Source: Palsa-870 sp035937155 (GTDB lineage Bacteria > Chloroflexota > Dormibacteria > Dormibacterales > Dormibacteraceae). From it: a stretch of 14,960 nucleotides of DNA. Location: assembly GCA_035937155.1 (NCBI GenBank), contig DASYVJ010000094.1, positions 1 through 14,960 of the forward strand, read 5' to 3'. Both the position numbers and the translations under genes were made by a program. Shown one piece after another: positions 6,739 to 13,103 of this stretch (its first letter is position 1; every line of letters begins with the position of its first letter). The notes below the pieces were generated by a model. It did not search any database, had not been told where the DNA came from, and saw only the letters and a program-made list of their open reading frames with translations.

Positions 6739-7806
6739 ATGGCCTCGCGAACACGGCACCACCTCGCCGTCGCGCCGCGACTTTCGGTGGTCGTCCTCGT
6801 CTACAACGAGGTCGACAGCATCGCGCCGCTGCATGCGGAGTTGATCGGGGTGCTGGAACCGCTCGATGTTTCGTACGAGGTCATCTACGTCGACGACGGC
6901 AGCACCGACGGCAGCACCGAGCGGCTCAGCCAGCTCGCCTCGAGTGACACGCACGTGCGGGTCGTGACCTTCCGGCGGAACTTCGGGCAGACGGCCGCCG
7001 TGCAGGCGGGGATCGATCACAGCCGCGGCGAGATCTTGATCTTCATGGATGGCGACATGCAGAACGACCCGCATGACATCCCGCGCCTCCTGGCAAAGAT
7101 CCACGAGGGCTATGACGTCGTCAGCGGCTGGCGCAAGGAGCGGCAGGACGACCTCATGAGGGTGCTGCCTTCGAAGGTCGCCAACTGGATCATCGCGCGC
7201 GTCACCGGCGTCCCTCTGCACGACTTCGGCTGCACGCTGAAGGCCTATCACCGCGAGGTGATCCAGGACGTGAAGCTGTATGGGGAGATGCACCGGTTCA
7301 TCCCGGTGTACGCGTCGTGGGTTGGCGCGCGAATCACCGAGCTGACCGTTCATCACAGGCACCGCATGTTCGGCTCGTCGAAGTACTCGCTGTCGAGAAC
7401 ATCACGCGTGCTGCTCGACCTGATCACGCTCAAGCTGCTGGGCAGCTATTCCACCAAGCCCATCTACTTCTTCGGGTTCGCCGCCTTCGGTCTGTGGGCG
7501 CTAGCGCTCATCTTCGCCGCGATCGTGATCATCCAGAAGCTCTTACCGCCCTACCCCTACGCTCACAACAACCCGCTCTTGCTGCTCGCCGTCTTCCTCG
7601 GCATCGTCGGCGTGCAGTTCATCCTGATGGGACTCCTGGCCGAGCTCTCCATTCGGACCTACCACGAGTCGCAGGCGAAGACGACGTACGTCGTGCGCGA
7701 GATCATCGAGCGGTCATCGCGCGGCCTCGGTCAAGCCAGCGTAGGCGGCCCCTCACCCCAAGGGGGAGAGGGGGTAGACGGGAGGTCCATCCGCCCCGTC
7801 CAATAG
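6739..7806 (+). CDS. GtrB/DPM1-like polyprenyl-phosphate glycosyltransferase (GT2)
   Basis: This family transfers a sugar from a nucleotide donor to a polyprenyl phosphate at the inner face of the membrane. The GT-A domain spans about residues 14-235: SVVVLVYNE at 16-24, VDDGSTDGS at 51-59 (nucleotide and metal binding), FRRNFGQTAAVQAG at 78-91, the catalytic-type MDGDMQ at 103-108, then DFGCTLKAY at 162-170 and FGSSKY at 211-216. Two C-terminal membrane helices (about 240-266 and 277-303) are typical of the GtrB/ArnC/DPM1 branch. The sugar cannot be read from the sequence. Homology ends near VVREIIE (318-324). The last 31 residues (RSSRGLG...PVQ) are low complexity and contain a translated palindromic repeat. 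The start codon sits 8 nt after a -10-like TACAAT with no Shine-Dalgarno sequence. The stop TAG abuts the amidotransferase ATG directly, so the two form one operon and probably one pathway. Confidence 0.93.
   Translation: MASRTRHHLAVAPRLSVVVLVYNEVDSIAPLHAELIGVLEPLDVSYEVIYVDDGSTDGSTERLSQLASSDTHVRVVTFRRNFGQTAAVQAGIDHSRGEILIFMDGDMQNDPHDIPRLLAKIHEGYDVVSGWRKERQDDLMRVLPSKVANWIIARVTGVPLHDFGCTLKAYHREVIQDVKLYGEMHRFIPVYASWVGARITELTVHHRHRMFGSSKYSLSRTSRVLLDLITLKLLGSYSTKPIYFFGFAAFGLWALALIFAAIVIIQKLLPPYPYAHNNPLLLLAVFLGIVGVQFILMGLLAELSIRTYHESQAKTTYVVREIIERSSRGLGQASVGGPSPQGGEGVDGRSIRPVQ
7749..7774. repeat. REP-like imperfect palindrome inside the glycosyltransferase 3' end
   Basis: CCCCTC (7749-7754) pairs with GAGGGG (7768-7773), and inside it CCCC (7756-7759) pairs with GGGG (7762-7765), with an A opposite GA as internal loop. 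The motif CCTCACCCC...GGGGGAGAGGGG is of the kind I know from widespread bacterial intergenic palindromes, whose translation gives PSPQGGEG-type peptides, as here (residues 338-345 of the glycosyltransferase). It lies within the last 20 codons, 33 bp before the amidotransferase start. Confidence 0.55.
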
Positions 7807-9693
7807 ATGTGTGGCATCTGCGGGGTCGCCGGCGGTGATCCGGCCGGCGAGCGCGAGCTGGTGGGGAGGATGTGCGCAGCCCTCGTGCATCGAGGGCCAG
7901 ACGACGAGGGCATAGCCCAGCTCGACAACGTCACGCTCGGCATGCGCCGCCTTTCGATCATCGACCTGGAGGGCGGCCATCAGCCGATGCATAACGAGGA
8001 CTCGACCGTGTGGGTCATCCAGAACGGCGAGATCTACAACCACCTGGAGCTGCGCGACATCCTCATCGCGGCCGGCCATTCCTTTAATACGCAGTCCGAC
8101 ACCGAGGTGCTCGTGCACGGCTACGAGCAGTGGGGCGAGGCGATGGTCGAGCGGCTGAACGGGATGTTCGCCTTCGCCGTGCTCGACCGTAGGAAAGGCG
8201 CCCTGCTCCTGGCTCGGGACCGCATGGGCATCAAGCCCATGCACTATGCGATCGCCGGCGAGCGCCTCGTGTTCGCATCCGAGCTCAAGGCCATCCTGCG
8301 AGACCCCGCGCTGCGGAAGGGTATCGACCCGGCGTCTCTCGACGATTACCTGGCCTACGAGTTCGTGCCCTCGCCAGGCAGCATCGTGCGCGGCATCAAC
8401 AAGCTGCAGCCTGCGCACACTCTCACCTTTTCCGTCGCGGATGGCAGTCAGCGGCTGCGGCGCTACTGGTCGCCTGAGCTGGGTGCGGGCGAGACGCCGC
8501 CGCGGCGAAGTCTCGATGAAGAATGTGAGGAGCTTCGCTCTGTGCTCCGGGAGTCCGTGCACAAGGAGCTGATCAGCGACGTGCCACTCGGCATCTTCCT
8601 CTCTGGCGGCATCGACTCGAGCGCGGTGGCCGCGATGATGACGGAGCTCGGCGGCGAGGTGAAGAGCTTCTCGGTCGGCTTCGCCGACCGCTCGTTCGAC
8701 GAGTCACGCTATGCGCGCCAGGTTGCGCGGCACCTCGGCACGGAGCACCGCGAGCTCACCCTGGAGCCGAGCATGCTGCTCAGGCTCATCCCGCAGCTGC
8801 CAAGCCTCCTCGACGAGCCGCTTGGCGACGCCTCGATCATCCCGACCTATCTGCTCTCGGAGTTCACCAGGCGTCACGTCAAGGTGGCCCTGGGCGGCGA
8901 CGGCGGCGACGAGCTGTTCGCCGGGTATCCGACTTTGCAGGCGCATCGACTCGCGCCTTACTACTTGAAGGCGCCACGTGTGCTGCGCGAGGGCCTTGTC
9001 GAACCTGTGGTGCGGCGCCTGCCCGTTTCCCGGGGCAACTTGAGCTTCGACTTCCGCGCCAAACGGTTCGTCCGCGGCGCCGGCTACCCGACGGCCGAGC
9101 GCCACCAGCGTTGGATGGGTTCATTTGCCGCTGAAGAGCGAACTGCACTGCTGTCGCACGAAACGCGGCAGCAGCTCTCCGCCAACGGGTCCCGCCAACT
9201 GGACTTCGGGCAGGCCGCTTACGCCGACCCTCTGAACCAGGTCCTGCTGATGGACATGCGGCTCTACCTCGAGAACGACATCCTGGTCAAGCTCGACCGC
9301 GCCTCGATGATGGCGTCGCTGGAAGGACGCGTTCCGCTGCTCAACAACGACTTCGTCGAGTACGCCACACACCTGCCGCTGAACATGAAGCTGCGAGGAC
9401 TCCGCTCCAAGTTCCTGCTCAAGCGCGCGCTGCGCGGCATTCTGCCGGACCAGATCCTCAACCGTCCGAAAAAGGGCTTTGGCATCCCTGTCGCGCACTG
9501 GTTTCGCGGACCGCTGAAGGAGCACATGCTGTCGGTGTTGTCACCCGAGCGGGTCACGCGCAAAGGGTTCTTCGATCCCCGTGGAGTCCAGCAGCTCATC
9601 GACGACCACCTCAGCGGGCGCCGTGACAACCGCAAGCAGCTCTGGACGCTGTTCGCATTCGACCTGTGGCACGACGGCTACCTCAAGGGGTAG
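7807..9693 (+). CDS. AsnB-type glutamine-hydrolysing amidotransferase (asparagine synthase family)
   Basis: The 628-aa enzyme has an N-terminal class II glutaminase (about 2-200) and a C-terminal ATP-pyrophosphatase synthetase domain (about 240-610). Cys2 is the nucleophile, which fixes the start at 7807. Other glutaminase features are RGPDDEG (29-35), RRLSIID (47-53), NGEIYNH (73-79) and SDTE (97-100). The synthetase P-loop is SGGIDSS (266-272), followed by GGDGGDELFAGY (363-374) and LYLENDILVKLDRASM (486-501). Ammonia from glutamine would be used to amidate an adenylated carboxyl group. Classical AsnB uses aspartate, but long AsnB homologues in glycan clusters amidate other substrates such as uronic acids. 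The zero-gap junction with a polyprenyl-phosphate glycosyltransferase favours the latter; this is inference. No Shine-Dalgarno sequence lies at the usual distance (the nearest purine run, GGGAGG at 7780-7785, is about 21 nt upstream), suggesting translation by termination-reinitiation. The 3' end overlaps the convergent GT-C-like gene by 11 bp. Confidence 0.95.
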   Translation: MCGICGVAGGDPAGERELVGRMCAALVHRGPDDEGIAQLDNVTLGMRRLSIIDLEGGHQPMHNEDSTVWVIQNGEIYNHLELRDILIAAGHSFNTQSDTEVLVHGYEQWGEAMVERLNGMFAFAVLDRRKGALLLARDRMGIKPMHYAIAGERLVFASELKAILRDPALRKGIDPASLDDYLAYEFVPSPGSIVRGINKLQPAHTLTFSVADGSQRLRRYWSPELGAGETPPRRSLDEECEELRSVLRESVHKELISDVPLGIFLSGGIDSSAVAAMMTELGGEVKSFSVGFADRSFDESRYARQVARHLGTEHRELTLEPSMLLRLIPQLPSLLDEPLGDASIIPTYLLSEFTRRHVKVALGGDGGDELFAGYPTLQAHRLAPYYLKAPRVLREGLVEPVVRRLPVSRGNLSFDFRAKRFVRGAGYPTAERHQRWMGSFAAEERTALLSHETRQQLSANGSRQLDFGQAAYADPLNQVLLMDMRLYLENDILVKLDRASMMASLEGRVPLLNNDFVEYATHLPLNMKLRGLRSKFLLKRALRGILPDQILNRPKKGFGIPVAHWFRGPLKEHMLSVLSPERVTRKGFFDPRGVQQLIDDHLSGRRDNRKQLWTLFAFDLWHDGYLKG

Positions 9694-11353
9694 GGACGAG
9701 CCACCAAACCTGGACCCCGCCGTCTTCCAGCGGCGCCTGGCCCGCGACCTCCGTCAGAAACCTGACGATCGCCTGCTGTCCAGGTGACGGGCCGGACACG
9801 ATGGTCGTGACGCCAAATGCCTTGAGGTCCGCGAGCGCCATGGCACGCACCTCCGGGGTGACCGCCAGCGTTTGGCCGGCGTCGAGCTCATCGAGGGTCG
9901 TTTGAATGAACGACGGATGAGGGCCTAGATACGGGCCGGGCGTGAAAGCGTCCCCTTCGGGCATCCGGAAGCGGTAGTCCGCCGCCGCCTGCCAGTACAT
10001 CGCGGCGGTCGATTGCCTGCTCGAGAACGGGGTCACCAGGACGACTGATCCAAGGAGGATCTTCTCGCTGCCGCCGCCCGATGTGAAGAACGCGGGCAAT
10101 GCGGCAGAGGCGGTCTGGTATGGCACCGAGGGGAGAATCGCCGCGATCCCGGCCACCAGAAGGACGCCGGCCGCGACGCGCCAGGGTCGCGCCGCTCTGA
10201 GGGCGATCGCGCACGCTCCAGCGACAACCATGCCGACGCCTAGAAAACCGATGCCCATGAGGCGTGCCGGCAGCGCGCTTCCCATCAGCGGCAGCGCTGC
10301 CACCGCCGACCATGGCAGCCAGACCGGAGTCACGTTTCCGTTGATGTGCAGGTGGGGACCGAGCGAAAGCACGGCCACCGCCACCGTCGTAAGCGCGGTC
10401 CAGCGCATCCACTCTCGGCGCCAACCCACGACCATGCCTGCCGCAAAAAGAAGCAGCAGCGGCAGCCCGATGTACGCGTCGTTTTCGGTGGTGTTGCCCG
10501 TGATGTGGATGAATCTCGCGGGAACGAAAAACGCGAGCAGGTCGCTGACGTAGAGGTCGGGCTGCTGCAGGTTGCCCGCTACCCGCTGCGGGCCGAGGAA
10601 CTGGAAGCCGAGTGGATAGGCGGCCAGAACCGCAAACACGAGAAGCGCAACGCCGGCGGCTTTTGCCGCGTAGGGCAGGACCGCGCGCACCTCTCCGCGG
10701 TGCAGTAGCGCCAGCAGCGCGACACCGACGGCCGCGACCAGCAGCGTCATCGCGAGCAGCTCCTCGCCGGTTAACAGCTGAAGCGCGGTTGCCACTCCTG
10801 CTAGCGCGCCGGCGACCGCCGGATGCATGCGGCGGCGCACCAGGATCTCGTGGCCGAGCAGGAGCGCGATCGGTGGGAACAATGCCACAGAGGCATGCGG
10901 ATGGCCCAGCGCCTGCGCCATGAGCGCCGGGCTGAATCCGTAGATAAGGCCCGCCGCAAAACTCCACACCGGCCCGTCGATGAAGCGGCTAGCGGCCAGG
11001 AATCCCAACCAAGCAGAGAGCGCGATGCCGGCGGTGATGAGCACGTTGTAGGCGACGACCGGGCCGAACGTCGCTGTGACGGGCCACAGCAGAAGGGCAG
11101 GGAAGATCATTGAGGTGTTCCACATCAGGTTCACGCCGTGCGGATAAGACAGGTGGTCGGTGAATAGCGGGTTTTGCCACTGCGACAGCGCGTGAGGGAT
11201 CCAGCCGAGGTACCAGATGAACAGCCCTGGATCCTTCGGGCTCCCGATCCACGACCGGGCCGGATCGATCCAGGTGCTCGAAAAGACCGCGACCGCCAAC
11301 AGTGCGTAGACCAGGAGCGCCGCCCAGGTGGCTGGGCTGCGCCGCAGCGTCAA
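9683..11353 (-). CDS. Polytopic GT-C-like membrane protein (putative glycosyltransferase)
   Basis: The 556-aa protein has a first membrane segment at about 8-28, then an outer loop with DPGLFIWYLGW (41-51) and TDHLSYPHGVN (65-75), then roughly ten more hydrophobic segments up to about residue 410, and a soluble C-terminal domain (about 415-556). An acidic motif in the first outer loop, many aromatic and His residues, and HPHASVALFP at 151-160 fit GT-C polyprenyl-phosphate-sugar-dependent transferases. The C-terminal VVLVTPFSS...AMYWQAAADYRFRMPEGD (436-468) resembles YfhO-like and related polytopic transferases of Actinobacteria and Chloroflexi. Activity and substrate are inferred, not shown. 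The start is TTG at 11353-11351, supported by a TTGA overlap with the MFS stop, so the two genes are translationally coupled. Its end overlaps the amidotransferase end by 11 bp, tail to tail. It could act downstream of the nearby lipid-sugar synthase. Confidence 0.75.
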   Translation of the reverse strand: MTLRRSPATWAALLVYALLAVAVFSSTWIDPARSWIGSPKDPGLFIWYLGWIPHALSQWQNPLFTDHLSYPHGVNLMWNTSMIFPALLLWPVTATFGPVVAYNVLITAGIALSAWLGFLAASRFIDGPVWSFAAGLIYGFSPALMAQALGHPHASVALFPPIALLLGHEILVRRRMHPAVAGALAGVATALQLLTGEELLAMTLLVAAVGVALLALLHRGEVRAVLPYAAKAAGVALLVFAVLAAYPLGFQFLGPQRVAGNLQQPDLYVSDLLAFFVPARFIHITGNTTENDAYIGLPLLLLFAAGMVVGWRREWMRWTALTTVAVAVLSLGPHLHINGNVTPVWLPWSAVAALPLMGSALPARLMGIGFLGVGMVVAGACAIALRAARPWRVAAGVLLVAGIAAILPSVPYQTASAALPAFFTSGGGSEKILLGSVVLVTPFSSRQSTAAMYWQAAADYRFRMPEGDAFTPGPYLGPHPSFIQTTLDELDAGQTLAVTPEVRAMALADLKAFGVTTIVSGPSPGQQAIVRFLTEVAGQAPLEDGGVQVWWLVPTP

Positions 11354-12591
11354 CTGGCGCCTTCGAGGACGATCCGGCCCTCGGCGGTGCGCTTCACGTG
11401 GCGCACGCCGGGGATCAGGACGACGAGAAAGCAGGGCACCGCCATGATCACCGCCGCCGCGACCAGCGTGGTGGGGATGCCGATGCGGTCAGCCACAGGA
11501 CCGCTTACGGCAAACCCGATGGGCATGGCGATGATCGAGAGGAGCCAATCGATGGAGTTCGCCCGGGCGAGCACGGCCGCGGGAATGAGCTGCGGGACGG
11601 TGGCGAACCAGACCTCATTTAGAAAAGTCAGGCCTGCCCATCCGACCACGCAGAAGCCCATGATCGCGGCAGTCGGGAGAGGGACGGCCAGGGCCAGGAG
11701 CTGAGGCGCCGTCAGAATAAGCGCGAGATTCGCCACGACGAGTGGGCGCCGTGGCATCACACGCAATGCAGTCAGGCCGCCGAGGATGGCGCCCACTCCC
11801 ATCGAGGCGCCTATCAGACCCCAGGCGGACGGGCCGCCGAGTTTGTTCTTGGCAACGATCGGCCCAAGGACAAAAAAGGCCGCGATCGCGAAGTTCCACA
11901 GCGCATGTGCTCCGAGATTCAGCAGGTACCAGCGCCGGCTGGTGACCGCGCGCAAGCCGTCGGCCAGCTCAGTCCAGAAGCTCGCCTGGGCTTTCCCGGT
12001 GATCGGCGGGACTCTCAAGAGGGAAAGCGAGATGGCGCTCACCGCAAACGTTCCGGCGTCGATGACGAAGACCCAGCCTGGACCAAATACCGCTACGAGG
12101 ACTCCGGCCACGGCAGGCCCGCCGACCTGCGTGACGCTGCGCGAGAGGCCCATCAACGCGTTTGCCTGCTGAAGCCGCTCCGCGCTCACGGTCTGAGGCA
12201 CGAGTGCGCCCGAGGCCGGCATGAAGAAACCGTCCGCGAGGCTGTAGACGATTGCCCCGATTACCAGGTGCCAGAGCTGCGCACGGCCTGTGATCAACAG
12301 GGCGCCCACGATGACCTGGACCGCAGCCCGGACGCCGTCGGACGTGAGCATCACGAGCTGGCGCGGCAGGCGGTCGGACCACACGCCCCCGATGGGTAGG
12401 GCGACGACCCTTGCGACCGTGGAAAGGGCGAGGACCAGGCCGAGTGCGCTCGCCGAATGCGCAACCGAAAGCGTGGCGAATGCGAGCGCGATGATGACCA
12501 AGGAATCGCCGATCGACGAGACACCCTGCCCGATCCACAGCAGGCGGAAGTTGCGCTCCGCGAGCGGAGACAGGGCGGCGGGAAATTTCAC
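11350..12591 (-). CDS. Major facilitator superfamily transporter (MFS_3/EntS-like)
   Basis: The 413-aa, 12-helix permease of the cytoplasmic membrane begins with the ERNFRLLWIGQGVSSIGDSL pattern (12-31) of MFS_3 exporters related to EntS. The cytoplasmic loop between helices 2 and 3 carries motif A in the form GGVWSDRLPRQLVML (68-82, with Asp73 and Arg77). A second, weaker copy follows in the C-half near SGPVADRIG (363-371). Members usually export siderophores, drugs or other small molecules by proton antiport; the substrate here is unknown. The start is GTG at 12591-12589, with only a GGGGA run about 11 nt upstream as a possible ribosome site. The stop TGA overlaps the TTG start of the GT-C-like gene (TTGA), so both are one operon, which hints at a shared export or envelope role. 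It is divergent from the secreted-protein gene. Confidence 0.9.
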   Translation of the reverse strand: MKFPAALSPLAERNFRLLWIGQGVSSIGDSLVIIALAFATLSVAHSASALGLVLALSTVARVVALPIGGVWSDRLPRQLVMLTSDGVRAAVQVIVGALLITGRAQLWHLVIGAIVYSLADGFFMPASGALVPQTVSAERLQQANALMGLSRSVTQVGGPAVAGVLVAVFGPGWVFVIDAGTFAVSAISLSLLRVPPITGKAQASFWTELADGLRAVTSRRWYLLNLGAHALWNFAIAAFFVLGPIVAKNKLGGPSAWGLIGASMGVGAILGGLTALRVMPRRPLVVANLALILTAPQLLALAVPLPTAAIMGFCVVGWAGLTFLNEVWFATVPQLIPAAVLARANSIDWLLSIIAMPIGFAVSGPVADRIGIPTTLVAAAVIMAVPCFLVVLIPGVRHVKRTAEGRIVLEGAS

Positions 12592-12619
12592 AAGTCAATT
12601 TTCCCCGAGCAGCGACCAC

Positions 12620-12634
12620 CAGGTCCGGGACCTG
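12620..12634. repeat. 15-bp odd palindrome CAGGTCC-G-GGACCTG
   Basis: This is a perfect inverted repeat with 7-bp arms about a single central base, in the 105-bp divergent region between the MFS gene (start 12591) and the secreted-protein gene (start 12697). The layout (arm length 7, one central base) is the same as at 6584-6598, but the sequence differs. It is a plausible operator for one or both divergent units; no cognate regulator is adjacent. Confidence 0.45.
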
Positions 12635-12655
12635 CGTTGTCCTTCCATTGGGGTG

Positions 12656-12677
12656 AGGTTTGTCCACAAGCAAACCT
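12656..12677 (+). promoter_or_regulatory. Leader hairpin AGGTTTG/CAAACCT ahead of the secreted-protein gene
   Basis: Perfect 7-bp arms (12656-12662 and 12671-12677) enclose the loop TCCACAAG and end 3 nt before the GGAGGG ribosome site. If transcribed, the hairpin would sit directly against the ribosome-binding site of the secreted-protein gene and could affect translation or mRNA stability. As DNA it may be an operator. The left arm and loop include TTGTCCACA, a match to the DnaA-box form used in high-GC bacteria. Confidence 0.45.
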
Positions 12678-12680
12678 TTT

Positions 12681-12686
12681 GGAGGG
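12681..12686 (+). promoter_or_regulatory. Ribosome-binding site GGAGGG
   Basis: GGAGGG lies 10 nt before the ATG at 12697 and is the clearest Shine-Dalgarno sequence in the window. It supports that start codon, which also yields an ideal signal peptide. Confidence 0.7.
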
Positions 12687-12696
12687 ACGGTAGGAA

Positions 12697-13098
12697 ATGA
12701 AGAGACTGGTCGTGGCCGGCGCGCTGGCGCTCGGCCTGTTGGCTGCGTCGCCGACGTCGGCGGGGGCATTTGCGACGTGGTGCGACTGGGACCCTGTGGT
12801 CCTCGTGGTCACACCCGCGGGCCACATCGTCCCCGTTTTCGATAGCGTCTGGACCTCGAGCCCGCTCGATCTTGCCGTCCCGCTCGCCAGCTACACCGTC
12901 GCTCGGGCTTATGACTCCAACGGCCGGCCGGTCACCGTGGTCAACATGACGATCACCGTCCCGACCGGTTTGGTTTTCCGGTACTCGACCATGGACATGG
13001 TGACGACGGGCCCTCTCGGCTCTGGCCAGGTGCTTGCCCAAGTCAACGGTACGAGCGGCAAAGCGGTACACCTCAAGTTCATCCTCCCGGTGCCGTAA
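12697..13098 (+). CDS. Small secreted protein of unknown function, 133 aa
   Basis: I do not recognise a family. The N-terminus is a classical Sec signal peptide: MKR, a hydrophobic core at about 4-17, and an AGA type I cleavage site, probably after Ala24. There is no lipobox, since the only cysteine, Cys29, lies after the predicted cut. The mature part of about 109 residues is rich in Val, Thr and Ser with alternating hydrophobic residues (for example VVLVVTPAGHIVPVF and VTVVNMTITVPTG), which suggests a single beta-sandwich-like domain; that is inference. A WCDWDP motif stands at 28-33. A strong GGAGGG site precedes the ATG. The stop is only 5 bp before the GTG of the membrane HD-GYP gene, so the two are probably cotranscribed and may share a function, for example sensing or envelope modification. 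Confidence 0.8.
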   Translation: MKRLVVAGALALGLLAASPTSAGAFATWCDWDPVVLVVTPAGHIVPVFDSVWTSSPLDLAVPLASYTVARAYDSNGRPVTVVNMTITVPTGLVFRYSTMDMVTTGPLGSGQVLAQVNGTSGKAVHLKFILPVP

Positions 13099-13103
13099 CC
13101 GGG

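Noticed and set aside
7753..8562. 269-codon - strand frame opposite the amidotransferase 5' half
   Set aside because: Antisense to the glutaminase domain, whose catalytic residues are all in the + frame; no recognisable motifs.
9888..10967. 359-codon - strand frame inside the GT-C-like gene
   Set aside because: Out-of-frame Arg/Gly/Pro-rich translation; the 556-aa membrane frame is the real gene.
12660..12668. TTGTCCACA as evidence for a replication origin
   Set aside because: A single DnaA-box-like site with no cluster, no AT-rich unwinding region, and no dnaA, dnaN or gyr genes nearby.
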